A stretch of 28,008 nt of DNA from JAAYQU01 sp037441445 (lineage in GTDB: Bacteria > Bacteroidota > Bacteroidia > Bacteroidales > Salinivirgaceae). The notes under the pieces are model-generated. The model saw only the letters and a list, made by a program, of their open reading frames with translations. It did not search any database and was not told the DNA's origin. Positions 17,501 through 25,715 of the stretch are shown piece after piece. The stretch covers positions 1-28,008 of the forward strand of contig JBBISE010000028.1 in the NCBI GenBank assembly GCA_037441445.1. Reading direction: 5' to 3'. Every line of letters begins with the position of its first letter. Position 1 is the stretch's first letter. Position numbers and translations under genes: made by a program.

Positions 17501-18472
17501 TTTGGAGGCACCGGATTGGGGCTTTCTATTGTAAAAAGACTGGTAGAAAAACAAAATGGGCAAATAAAGGTCGAAAGCCAAGTGGACAATGGAAGTCGGT
17601 TTACCGTCTCCATTCCTTTTCAAAAATCAGATGCAGATCCAGTGGAAGAGAATAAGACAGATTATCCCATTTATCCGCACGATTTATCCCGCGATGTAAA
17701 AATACTTTTGGTTGATGACAATGAAATAAACCTTGCCCTTGCCGAAAACACATTGACCTCCTATAGTTCTCAATTCCGGATTCAAACCGCCGTGAATGGC
17801 CTACAGGCATTTGAGCTGGCAAGCCATGAATTGTACGATATCATTATCATGGACATTCAGATGCCCGAAATGGATGGATATACAGCAACAACAAAAATAA
17901 GAACTGAACTCGGAGAACCACTGTGCTTAGTTCCTATCCTGGGAATGACAGCCCACGCCATGAGCGACGAGCGCCACAAATGTTTGCAACATGGAATGGA
18001 TGAATACATTACAAAACCCTTTGTGCCACGTGTGTTCTTTGAATTCATTTTAAAACTCACACAAACAACAGCCACAAAATCAGGAGATTTTGTGGAATCT
18101 GCAGAACAAAGCATGCCTGTATTTGCTGGTCTCGACCCCCAGCAATTATGGAAAAACTCGGCCGGAAAAATTGAACGTTTTGTACGGTATCTGGACATGT
18201 ATGCCAAGGCTATCCCAACTCAAATCAAGGAATTAGAATCAGGTATTAAAACACAGAAATTCGACGAAATACGAATTTTATCCCATACACTTAAAACCTC
18301 ATTCCGGTACCTTGGTATAAAAAAAGCCCAAGCCTCCGCCCTTGAAATTGAAAAAGCCGCCATGGAAAATCATATTATTGATTATTCTGAACTTTTGGCC
18401 GACATACACAAATACTGGGGAAATGCGTTTCCCGAAATTACATCCTATCTTAACAAAGTCGAAATGAATTGA
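14501..18472 (+). CDS. Propeller-type hybrid histidine kinase with receiver and HPt
   Basis: 1323 residues. After a signal peptide (about 1-33) come two-component-regulator propeller repeats (to about residue 620), with blade motifs of the form (I/L)WIGT..G(I/L/V). A Y_Y_Y domain (670-745), a transmembrane helix (751-772), a coiled coil, HisKA with His824 (NTSHEIRTPLNVI), HATPase (about 925-1045; GGTGLGLS), a receiver with Asp1118 (IIMDIQMPEMDGY) and a C-terminal HPt with His1262 (ILSHTLKTSF) follow. This resembles the hybrid two-component systems of Bacteroidota that sense carbohydrates, but it ends in HPt rather than an AraC-type DNA-binding domain. The signal must therefore leave through a separate response regulator. 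No polysaccharide-utilisation genes (susC/susD, glycoside hydrolases) are adjacent. The following membrane protein starts 16 bases later. Confidence 0.9.
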   Translation: MFYFFRQRISYLQFFLFVSLFLFNPLGSDLAAQIYNFERYSLPEGLSQSQVFDIKQDTLGRVWLATERGGITILSGDFPQYIGRNEGLPGTTTMSLFYDKQHRMWIGTNRGIRYYDGKSLRKPHNGSILDTMFVWDITQRTDETIVMATDHGVFAYHDSSGCYNLIPSLTNIPVLKVAARTNNLIYLTAYNNPLLIFDGINLEEVKLPLSAGASVEICFFDSRDQIWIGTTRGLITRDEYYYKTYTTDDGLNDDHIISIAEDRFGNIWVGTDEGGISILSGKEITNITAQQGIGYNRVYSLYCDNYKNMWVGTDGAGAYVFKGFRFTKMEIPEFIETTSITAIHLSVDNKLYIGSNGYGMLCIDGNRRTLYSRRNGLSNNVIRTINTNKAGTVYVGTDRGIDIVHNGKVDLSRRESLNIKEPVSTIYIDAAGNLWVGTIGHGLFFKNKNKEVHFTQNNGLAGNHVYHIVQKNGREVYVATDEGMSVIKANEIRNYTTSDGLPSDNISSLIFDKNNQLWVITEKGLTRIGSTDIYHLPIESMSDANIIYSVVNDMFGNLVLGTERGIDIVSLDVRSDPQTIRSFRREDGFFGIECNLNSLTYNNNGEIFFGTKQGVTIYNPMADSVKTTIPRAYIRDVELYYSKIDWRNYTDSIINWSLLPHGLTLPHFENNLTFYFGANDYLAPQKLRLQYYLEGFDPDWIAPTRQRFVNYTNLPPGKYTMKVRTWYSSNEFSPDYAAFDFEILKPFYTRAWFIVLSLLLISGLVAFIWNWRVHAIRAHERHLEGIVRQRTADIQRQKEELLMANIQISQGARMKEQFLANTSHEIRTPLNVISGYTNLLMNTRVDSLQQKYLNYIKESSDNLKVIVNDILDFSKIEADKLEFDAVPFDFVKSIRTTGNHMEIEAAKQGLSLELNFTNIRHAIVLGDPVRLNQILSNLVRNAIKFTPSGGISVNICDISVDPLMVVLSIEVVDTGIGIPEDKIDKIFDSFSQASNETTRKFGGTGLGLSIVKRLVEKQNGQIKVESQVDNGSRFTVSIPFQKSDADPVEENKTDYPIYPHDLSRDVKILLVDDNEINLALAENTLTSYSSQFRIQTAVNGLQAFELASHELYDIIIMDIQMPEMDGYTATTKIRTELGEPLCLVPILGMTAHAMSDERHKCLQHGMDEYITKPFVPRVFFEFILKLTQTTATKSGDFVESAEQSMPVFAGLDPQQLWKNSAGKIERFVRYLDMYAKAIPTQIKELESGIKTQKFDEIRILSHTLKTSFRYLGIKKAQASALEIEKAAMENHIIDYSELLADIHKYWGNAFPEITSYLNKVEMN

Positions 18473-18488
18473 TAATCAAACACAAACA

Positions 18489-19394
18489 ATGAATACAAGC
18501 CACCTTCTAGCAAAATTATTTGCGTTTATAAGTAGCACTAAAGCACTAACCCTTAAATTTTTAAGCGCTTCTTTGTTCAAAATAAGTGTCGCTATTTCTT
18601 TCATATTTTCAAAAACAAAAGCTCTGGCTATAAACCCGAAAACATACATATTTTTAGGTCTTCAAGCAGTAATTGTTATTGGATTGTTTTTTATTCTCGG
18701 GTATTGGCCCGTTGTATCCCATATTGAAAAAATAACTGAAGATAAGAACAATAAAGCCCACGTATTGGCAGGAGAAAAGAAAATTTTTGAAAAATACAGA
18801 AATATAAAAGCAGAAAAAGATTTCAATAAGGCCTTGCTTAACCTTTCAAAATCCGACTCAATATATCTATTGATTGATTTTAAGGACAGTACGGTTAGCC
18901 TGGCCATAAAAGGAGTATTGGTTCACGAAGTTAGATTGCAGGTTTTCAGTTTTGATAACGGTTTGAAAAAACTACCTCCAGACATTCGTCTGAAGGTTTT
19001 TGAGAAGCCCTTGCAGGTAATTTCCGACGAGTCAACAATTGAGAAATTTCCAATTGTACTGAAAAAGGCCCCCAAAGATACTATTGAGGCACAGCTAACG
19101 GAGTCTGCCCCGGCAGCCCCAAATCAATCCGATGTGTTTTTCAGCCTGAAGTTCAGTAACAATTTAATTATAGAATTTCATCAAACAGAAACTGATTTCC
19201 TCGGGGACAAAGCGATAGTACGTCAATATTTCATGAACAAGCGAAAACAAATTGTTATGAGAGAGATTGACAGTCTGAAAACCATGCAGCCTGCCCCTTA
19301 TTTCTATAAAATCACTCTATTACTCCCAAGGGAGGAGGCTCGCTCTATTTACCGAGGACTACCCGTAAAACCCTTTGTTTTAATTCGAATGTAG
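18489..19394 (+). CDS. Single-pass membrane protein of unknown function
   Basis: 301 residues, not recognised as a known family. The first 50 residues are basic and hydrophobic, a transmembrane helix lies at about 53-73, a helical linker (80-115) follows, and the rest is a soluble, probably extracytoplasmic alpha/beta domain. Residues about 122-150 (YLLIDFKDSTVSLAIKGVLV) resemble the first strands of YkuD domains as seen in the window's two transpeptidases. The C-terminal ITLLLPREEARSIYRGLP also has that flavour, but no HG or Cys motif exists, so any such domain would be inactive. It starts 16 bases after the propeller kinase and is probably co-transcribed. It is the only apparently intact gene here that ends in TAG (19392-19394). 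Translating past that codon would give only 22 residues that run across the polA promoter and start before another TAG. Confidence 0.65.
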   Translation: MNTSHLLAKLFAFISSTKALTLKFLSASLFKISVAISFIFSKTKALAINPKTYIFLGLQAVIVIGLFFILGYWPVVSHIEKITEDKNNKAHVLAGEKKIFEKYRNIKAEKDFNKALLNLSKSDSIYLLIDFKDSTVSLAIKGVLVHEVRLQVFSFDNGLKKLPPDIRLKVFEKPLQVISDESTIEKFPIVLKKAPKDTIEAQLTESAPAAPNQSDVFFSLKFSNNLIIEFHQTETDFLGDKAIVRQYFMNKRKQIVMREIDSLKTMQPAPYFYKITLLLPREEARSIYRGLPVKPFVLIRM

Positions 19395-19422
19395 CCCTAT
19401 AAGGAAATCAAGAAAATTTGCT

Positions 19423-19430
19423 TACTTTTG
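19423..19430 (+). promoter_or_regulatory. -7 box upstream of polA
   Basis: TACTTTTG is an exact TAnnTTTG match 22 bases before the polA ATG. No TTG is found at the -33 distance. Confidence 0.45.
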
Positions 19431-19452
19431 GGTAAAATATCAAAACACCTCC

Positions 19453-22224
19453 ATGAGTAGCAAAAAACTTTTTCTTATTGACGCTTATGCGTTAATTTAC
19501 CGCAGCTATTTCGCTTTTATTAAAAATCCGCGCGTAACCTCAGGCGGGATGAACACCTCGGCCATTTATGGTTTTGCCAACACTTTGCTGGAATTGATAA
19601 AAACAGAAAAACCCGACTATCTTGCCATTGGATTTGACTTGGGGCAACCAACCTTCCGTCATAAAATTTACCCCGAATATAAGGCACATCGAGAAGAAAC
19701 ACCCGAAGGAGTTCGGATTGCCGTTCCCTATGTCCGCCGTCTGGCCAAAGCTATGGGAATTCCTATTGTTGAGCAACCTGGTTTTGAGGCCGATGATGTT
19801 ATTGGTACAATTGCAAAAAAAGCAGCTCGCGAAGGCTTCGATGTCTTCATTATGACACCCGATAAAGATTATGGACAACTTGTTGAAGATAATATTAAAA
19901 TATATAAACCCCGAACCTTTGGCACCGGTTTCGAAACGTTAGGAAAAGAAGAAATTTGCCAAAAATATGGAATTCAACGCCCCGAACAGTTAATTGATGT
20001 TCTTGCCCTGTGGGGTGATACTTCCGATAACATCAAAGGTGTTGACGGTTTGGGCGAGAAAACCGCATCGAAATTGGTAGGAGAATATGGTGATATTGAT
20101 GGTATATTTCAGAATATTAGCAATTTAAAGGGTAAACTAAAAGAAAAACTTGAACAAAGTGTTAATACCCTAGAGTTGTCTAAAAAGCTAGTCACTATTA
20201 TTACCAATGTCGATACCCCTTTCACCCTGGAAGACATGAAAATGTCATCACCAGACATGAATGCCATTGACACGCTTTTCAACGAACTGGAATTCAGGTC
20301 TTTGAAACAACGCTTCGTTATGTCGGCAGCACCAAAAACTACACCTGTGCAGGGTACATTGTGGGATATGGGAACACCTGAAGAAAAAACAATTTTTGCC
20401 GAAACAGCAGTTTACAAAACCCTGTCGGATATTGGGCACGAATACCACCTTATTGACACACGGGAAAAGTTAACCGATTTTATTGGCCATTTTTCGTCAA
20501 ATACGCTGTTTAGTTTCGACACCGAAACAACCGGACTTGACGCTATAGAAGCAACCATTGTGGGCGTATCCTTTTGTGCCAAAGAAGGTGTTGCCTATTA
20601 TATTTCAACAGGAATGGGGCTTACCGATAAAGAAATTGTTGACGCCATTGCTATATTGCTTGGCGATGAAGGAAAAACAGTTATTGGTCAAAACCTGAAA
20701 TACGATTTTCTGGTATTGAAGAAATATGGCGTTTGTGTTAAGGCTAAAGTGGTTGACACCATGCTGGCTCACTACCTGATTGAACCTGAACAGCGCCACA
20801 ATATTGATTTTCTGGCCATGAACTACTTACAGTGGCAGAAAATCACCACCGACTCGTTGTTGGGGAAAAAGGGAGGCCAACAACTCAGCATGTCTCAACT
20901 AAACCCCTTGCAGATAAGGGATTATGCCTGCGAAGATGCCGATGTTGCTTTCAGACTTTGGAAAATACTGAAACCCGAGTTGGAAAAGCTTGAACTTATC
21001 CCGGTTTTCGAAAAAATTGAAATGCCGTTGGTCAATGTGTTAGTCGACATGGAATATGCGGGTGTAAAAATAGACAGTCAGGCACTTGACAATTTGCGCC
21101 AACAATATCAAAGCGATTCGGACGAGATAGAAAGGAAAATATACGAATATGCTGGATATCAGTTCAATATAGCATCACCAAAGCAATTAGGCGAATTGCT
21201 TTTTTTAAGACTAAAAATAACCGATAAACCCAAATTAACCAAAACCAAGCAGTTTGCTACGGGTGAAGATGTATTGTCAGAATTAAAAGATAAACACCCC
21301 ATTGTTAGTTTAATCCTAGAGTACCGCGAGTTGCAGAAACTTCTGAATACCTACATAGAGGCGCTGCCAAAATTAGTTAACCCCAATACAGGTCGGATAC
21401 ATACATCTTATAACCAGGCGGTTACAAGCACAGGGCGTTTAAGTAGCGCCAACCCAAATTTACAGAACATACCAATCCGTGACGAACGGGGGAAAGCCAT
21501 TCGAAAGGCATTTGTGCCAGCCTCGGAAAAGCATGTCATTTTAGCCGCTGACTACAGTCAAATAGAGTTGCGAATTATGGCCCACCTGAGTCAGGACGAA
21601 AACATGAATGCCGCCTTCGAACAAAATATGGACATCCATCAGGATACTGCTGCCAAGTTGTTTGGAATTAAACCCGAAGAGGTTACACGTGAGCAGCGGG
21701 GACATGCCAAGGGTGCTAATTTTGGTATCATTTACGGAATATCATCGTTTGGGCTGGCTCAAAACACCGGATTGTCGCAGCGTGACGCTAAACAGCTCAT
21801 TGATAATTATTTTAAGACCTTTCCCAGGGTTAAGCAATTTATGGATCAATCCATTGCTTTTGCAAGGGAACACGGATACGCCCAAACAATCATGGGACGA
21901 AAGCGGTTTCTACCCGACATCCGCTCGGCAAATACAACGGTGCGTGGAGCAGCTGAACGAAACGCCATTAATGCTCCAATACAGGGTTCTTCGGCTGATA
22001 TGATTAAACTTTCCATGGTTGATATACATCGTGAATTTGAAAAGCTTAACTTGAAAAGTAAAATGATAATGCAAGTTCACGATGAATTGGTGTTCGATGT
22101 TTGTCCTGATGAGGTAACACAAGTGCAAAAAATTGTTGAAGAAAAAATGCTGAATGCCATGCCGCTGAAAGTTAAACAGAAAGTTGATGTAAATGTTGGT
22201 AAAAACTGGTTAGAAGCACACTAA
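19453..22224 (+). CDS. polA: DNA polymerase I
   Basis: 923 residues, the full three-domain length. Residues 1-290 are the 5'-3' exonuclease/flap endonuclease (LFLIDAYALIYRSYFAF; FEADDVIGT; DKDYGQLV; WGDTSDNIKGVDGLGEKTA). Residues about 330-510 are a 3'-5' exonuclease whose acidic motif SFDTETTGLD is intact, so proofreading is probably active, unlike in many Pol I homologues. Residues 560-923 are the polymerase: motif A LAADYSQIELRI (about 700), motif B KGANFGIIYGIS, and motif C QVHDELVFDV (about 876). It acts in Okazaki fragment processing and repair. The stop overlaps the next ATG by one base (TAATG). Confidence 0.97.
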   Translation: MSSKKLFLIDAYALIYRSYFAFIKNPRVTSGGMNTSAIYGFANTLLELIKTEKPDYLAIGFDLGQPTFRHKIYPEYKAHREETPEGVRIAVPYVRRLAKAMGIPIVEQPGFEADDVIGTIAKKAAREGFDVFIMTPDKDYGQLVEDNIKIYKPRTFGTGFETLGKEEICQKYGIQRPEQLIDVLALWGDTSDNIKGVDGLGEKTASKLVGEYGDIDGIFQNISNLKGKLKEKLEQSVNTLELSKKLVTIITNVDTPFTLEDMKMSSPDMNAIDTLFNELEFRSLKQRFVMSAAPKTTPVQGTLWDMGTPEEKTIFAETAVYKTLSDIGHEYHLIDTREKLTDFIGHFSSNTLFSFDTETTGLDAIEATIVGVSFCAKEGVAYYISTGMGLTDKEIVDAIAILLGDEGKTVIGQNLKYDFLVLKKYGVCVKAKVVDTMLAHYLIEPEQRHNIDFLAMNYLQWQKITTDSLLGKKGGQQLSMSQLNPLQIRDYACEDADVAFRLWKILKPELEKLELIPVFEKIEMPLVNVLVDMEYAGVKIDSQALDNLRQQYQSDSDEIERKIYEYAGYQFNIASPKQLGELLFLRLKITDKPKLTKTKQFATGEDVLSELKDKHPIVSLILEYRELQKLLNTYIEALPKLVNPNTGRIHTSYNQAVTSTGRLSSANPNLQNIPIRDERGKAIRKAFVPASEKHVILAADYSQIELRIMAHLSQDENMNAAFEQNMDIHQDTAAKLFGIKPEEVTREQRGHAKGANFGIIYGISSFGLAQNTGLSQRDAKQLIDNYFKTFPRVKQFMDQSIAFAREHGYAQTIMGRKRFLPDIRSANTTVRGAAERNAINAPIQGSSADMIKLSMVDIHREFEKLNLKSKMIMQVHDELVFDVCPDEVTQVQKIVEEKMLNAMPLKVKQKVDVNVGKNWLEAH

Positions 22225-23363
22225 TGAAACGGATTTTTTCTTATCGCCTTACTTTTCTTACAGTTGGTGCCCTTTTTCTGAACCCGGTCTTGGGTCAGGA
22301 ACGGGGTAAATCATACAGTACTTGGTCAACGTTTAAACCCGAACGAAATGGGGAACTTTTCATACGCGTTGAGAATATGAGCTTCTTTGATAATTATGAG
22401 TATGGTTCGCCCCATGCTACCGGTTCTACTCTCATTGGGGCCTGGGGTAGAATTATGGCCGAATATTACCTTGATAACAAGCTTCGTGTTCAAGTAGGTG
22501 CCAATGGTTTGAAATATTCAGGTAAGGAGGCGTTTTCTGAAGTGTCGGAATGGTTCTCCGTGGTCTATCAACCATCCGACTATTTTCGTTTTATTTGCGG
22601 CACAATTGACGTTTATTCGCACTTCAATTTGCCCGAGCCTGTCTTTAACCCCGATTTACTCACCACAAGGCCCAACAACAGGGGTTTTCAGACCGACTAC
22701 TACTCAAAAACAGTAGATGCAACAGCCTTTCTTGACTGGGAGCAACTTATTCTACCAGGAGATAATCAACAAGAGGTATTTACTGCCGGATTAACAGGTA
22801 AAATTAAAATCAGTGATTCGTTATCAGTTGCGGGTATTTCTTTTCCGCTGTCTGTTCTGGGACGACACCATGGAGGTGAAATTGATGTGTCAGGGCAAAG
22901 AATAGAAACACTGATGAATTTTTCAGGTGGAATTCGACTAGAACGACCCATAAACGTTTGGAAAGGATTCTTTAACTCTGATTTCCTTTATTTTTGTGAC
23001 GTAACCAAGAATTTCCGGCAACCAATAGAAAAGGGCTACGGAACATTGACCGAGGTTGGTGCCTATTCTACAAAATGGAGAATAATGCTTCGATACTGGC
23101 ATTCAAATCGCTTTTTCTCTCCGTTGGGACACCCATTATATAAAAGCTTTACACCCGAGAAACCCTTTATTTTTGTAATGCATGATTTTATCTCGGCTCG
23201 AGCCAACTATACCTTTAAGATTGCCGGAATAGCCCGATTATTGGTGGAAGGCGATTATTGGTTTGACACACGTCGGCAAAAGAACAATTTTTACACCGGG
23301 ATGAAATTGATTATTTCCGAAGAGTTTTTTGTCAGAAAATTAAAAAAATCGGCTGAGGAATAA
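22224..23363 (+). CDS. Outer-membrane beta-barrel-like protein
   Basis: 379 residues with an N-terminal signal peptide ending near FLNPVLGQ. The mature part is made of alternating aromatic/hydrophobic strands and turns (WGRIMAEYYLDNKLRVQVGA; WFSVVYQPSDYFRFICG; YTFKIAGIARLLVEGDYW), as in an outer-membrane porin-like barrel. No known family was recognised and there is no plug, TonB-box or OmpA domain. The ATG shares its A with the polA stop (TAATG), so its translation is probably coupled to polA although the functions look unrelated. A strong hairpin lies 26 bases past the stop. Confidence 0.65.
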   Translation: MKRIFSYRLTFLTVGALFLNPVLGQERGKSYSTWSTFKPERNGELFIRVENMSFFDNYEYGSPHATGSTLIGAWGRIMAEYYLDNKLRVQVGANGLKYSGKEAFSEVSEWFSVVYQPSDYFRFICGTIDVYSHFNLPEPVFNPDLLTTRPNNRGFQTDYYSKTVDATAFLDWEQLILPGDNQQEVFTAGLTGKIKISDSLSVAGISFPLSVLGRHHGGEIDVSGQRIETLMNFSGGIRLERPINVWKGFFNSDFLYFCDVTKNFRQPIEKGYGTLTEVGAYSTKWRIMLRYWHSNRFFSPLGHPLYKSFTPEKPFIFVMHDFISARANYTFKIAGIARLLVEGDYWFDTRRQKNNFYTGMKLIISEEFFVRKLKKSAEE

Positions 23364-23389
23364 TTCTTGAGATATGTTTTCTGCCGATA

Positions 23390-23456
23390 TTACAGAAGCG
23401 AAACATTCCATTAATTTTCTGGTATTGTTTCGCTTCTGTAAAGCTTTCGCTTTTTA
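23390..23456. terminator. Strong hairpin pair between convergent genes
   Basis: TTACAGAAGCGAAACA (23390-23405) pairs over 16 perfect bases with 23426-23441 across a 20-base loop. Immediately after it, AAAGC-TTTC-GCTTT then T residues (about 23440-23456) form a small hairpin with a T tract. Lying between the stops at 23363 (+) and 23515 (-), it probably terminates transcription from both sides. The long loop is unusual. Confidence 0.7.
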
Positions 23457-23514
23457 ATCTTATTCCTGACAGCAGAACAGATAAACCTCTATTATAATCA
23501 ACATGATGGCTTTA

Positions 23515-25581
23515 TTAGTTTAATCCCAGGCTTTTAATATAGGCCTCGTTGTTCATAGGGCGTCCCAGAAATTCTTCCACGGCTTCAACAACATCCCTTT
23601 GTGTGCCGTTAGCCAGAATAAGCTTTCTAAAACGCATTCCTGTTTCTGTGTCAAGCAACCCATTACGTTCAAAAACGGTAAACATATCCTGTGCATAAAC
23701 TTCTGCCCACAAATATCCGTAATAGTACACCGGATGGGTGTTTATGTGTATCCAGTTTGCTTGCGGGTGAGTTCCCTCGACATAGAAATCCATGATTCCC
23801 ATCTGTTTGTCTATGGCGCACCACAATTCATCCGTATTTACAGGATTTTGAGGATTGTATTTGTGGTAAAGGTTCATGTCATAAATACAGTTTCGAAGTG
23901 AATTTATGGCAAAATATCCCGATGATACATTTTTGGCGGCCACCATATTTTCGAACGTTTGGCGTGGCAGAACTTCCCCTGTTTTGTAGTGGTGTGCAAA
24001 TTTGCTGAGCATCTCATAATCCCACACCCAGTTCTCAAAAATCTGGGACATGGATTCAATGAAGTCAGTTTTAGCGTCGGCCTGAAGGGCTAATTCGCCA
24101 TTGTAGGACATAGCATCAACAATATGTCCAAACTCGTGAAATAGGGTGTTTAGCTCCTTAAAACTAATTAGCGGGGGTAATTCGCTGGTGGCTGGTGTAA
24201 AGTTGCCCAAAAGCATGGACACGGGAACTTCGTAGCCATTGGCCATTTGCTTTCCAGCGGTCAGTTGTACGCCATAAAACCACGATTCCTTGTTTGGTCG
24301 GGGGAAAAGATCGAGATAGATACGTCCTTTAAGCTTCCCGTTTTCATATACGTCATGCATTGTCACTGATGGGTGCCACACCGACGCATTCTCCACTTTG
24401 CGGAACTCGAGTCCCAGGAGGGTTCCATAGATGTCAAATACTCCTTGCAGACATTGTTCCATGGGAAGGTATTCGCGAATTTTTTCGTAGTCAACGTTAT
24501 ATTTGGTTTTTAGTATCTGGTTGTTATAGAAAGCTATATCCCACGGCTGAAGCTCCGCTTTGGGGTTTTGATTTTCTCTTTGTTTCAACAATTTCAGTTC
24601 CTCAATGTCCGCTTTGGCTTTCACGGTGGCACGGTCAACCAAATCGTTAACAAAAGCCCACACGGTTTCGGGGTTTTTGGCCATTTTGGGCAACAGGTTA
24701 TACTCGGCATATGAATTATAACCCATTGTCTTGGCCAACTCGTGACGCTTTTGGACCAGGTTGTCTAAGATTGTAAGATTTTTGTCCGCTGCGCGGTTGT
24801 TGAATTTAATAAAAAATGCTTTTCGTGTTGCCTCGTTTTGAGCGTTTTTCATAACCGGGTCGCGCGTAGCATTGATAACCGGAACCTCGTATTTGCCCGC
24901 TTCCTTTTTGTATGTGCTTTTGAAATTTTCGGGAAGTCCTTCGGCCTCTTTTTCGTCAAGAACAAGGGTTTCGCTGGCCGAATTCATGTTGTTTGAATAT
25001 TCGGCGGTCAGTTTGCCAATCTCGTTAGTTAACGATTCAAATTGTGCCAGTTTTTCCGATTCAAGGTTAACTCCCGAAAGCGAGAATTTTAAAATCAGGT
25101 CGTCAACAAAAGTTTTCCGGTGGCCTTTTAATTTTGAATACACTTCTGATTTTTCGAACGCTTTCATTTTTTCGAAAATTTCCTTATTGGAATACAGGCT
25201 TGTGGAAAGAGAATCCAAAAGCAGATATCCGGCAAGACCTTTCTCGCGTGACAGGGAATCGGTTGATGTCCAGTAGAGCATGAAACAATTGTTGCTGGCC
25301 GTATAGGTTTTGTTGTACATGTTGTCAATGGCCACAAAGACGTTTTCGAAGGTTGGATTGTTAACTTTTTTTAGAGTTTCAATGTCGGCATTAACTTCTG
25401 TCAGTGTATGATTTGCATACTCATCAATATGGGCCGCTGTAACCCTGGCATAGTCAATGGGAGCATTGAGTTCTGTAAAAAAAGGGTTTCCGGTCTCCGG
25501 TGTTTGTTGCGTACAGGCAATCATGGCTGTAAGCAGTAGTGGGTAAAGGGGAAGTTTCATAATGGTTTGTTTAAATATCAT
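23515..25581 (-). CDS. M3-family oligopeptidase (Dcp/thimet-like), probable lipoprotein
   Basis: 688 residues from the first ATG. The zinc motif HEFGH (residues 482-486) sits in TLFHEFGHIVDAM, and the third ligand Glu is in the downstream helix (DFIESMSQIFENWVW), so the peptidase should be active on short peptides. The helical N-terminal two thirds and C-terminal catalytic domain are in normal family proportions. A more likely start is the second ATG (25560), which gives MKLPLYPLLLTAMIACTQQ: a signal peptide with a lipobox-like MIAC. The enzyme is then probably periplasmic and membrane-anchored rather than cytosolic. It is likely a single-gene transcript, divergent from the methyltransferase and convergent with the barrel protein. 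Dcp versus oligopeptidase A type cannot be settled from motifs. Confidence 0.9.
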   Translation of the reverse strand: MIFKQTIMKLPLYPLLLTAMIACTQQTPETGNPFFTELNAPIDYARVTAAHIDEYANHTLTEVNADIETLKKVNNPTFENVFVAIDNMYNKTYTASNNCFMLYWTSTDSLSREKGLAGYLLLDSLSTSLYSNKEIFEKMKAFEKSEVYSKLKGHRKTFVDDLILKFSLSGVNLESEKLAQFESLTNEIGKLTAEYSNNMNSASETLVLDEKEAEGLPENFKSTYKKEAGKYEVPVINATRDPVMKNAQNEATRKAFFIKFNNRAADKNLTILDNLVQKRHELAKTMGYNSYAEYNLLPKMAKNPETVWAFVNDLVDRATVKAKADIEELKLLKQRENQNPKAELQPWDIAFYNNQILKTKYNVDYEKIREYLPMEQCLQGVFDIYGTLLGLEFRKVENASVWHPSVTMHDVYENGKLKGRIYLDLFPRPNKESWFYGVQLTAGKQMANGYEVPVSMLLGNFTPATSELPPLISFKELNTLFHEFGHIVDAMSYNGELALQADAKTDFIESMSQIFENWVWDYEMLSKFAHHYKTGEVLPRQTFENMVAAKNVSSGYFAINSLRNCIYDMNLYHKYNPQNPVNTDELWCAIDKQMGIMDFYVEGTHPQANWIHINTHPVYYYGYLWAEVYAQDMFTVFERNGLLDTETGMRFRKLILANGTQRDVVEAVEEFLGRPMNNEAYIKSLGLN

Positions 25582-25624
25582 TTTTTAAATGGACGAAGAT
25601 AACAATTGTTTTTGTTCAATAAAA

Positions 25625-25668
25625 TTCCATTGATGCAAATGGAAGCAATTGAAACTATTTTAAATAGT
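25625..25668. promoter_or_regulatory. Two palindromes between divergent genes
   Basis: TTCCATT-GATGCA-AATGGAA (25625-25644; 7-bp perfect arms) and ACTATTT-T-AAATAGT (25654-25668; 7-bp perfect arms) lie in the 134-base gap between the M3 peptidase and the methyltransferase. The second covers the -33 region expected for the TACCTTTG box at 25688, so it is a plausible operator. No regulator can be named. Confidence 0.4.
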
Positions 25669-25687
25669 AAGCTTTGTAGGAATTTCT

Positions 25688-25695
25688 TACCTTTG
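25688..25695 (+). promoter_or_regulatory. -7 box of the methyltransferase gene
   Basis: TACCTTTG, an exact TAnnTTTG, 21 bases before the ATG at 25716. No TTG at correct spacing. Confidence 0.45.
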
Positions 25696-25715
25696 CCACA
25701 TAAAACGTATGACAA

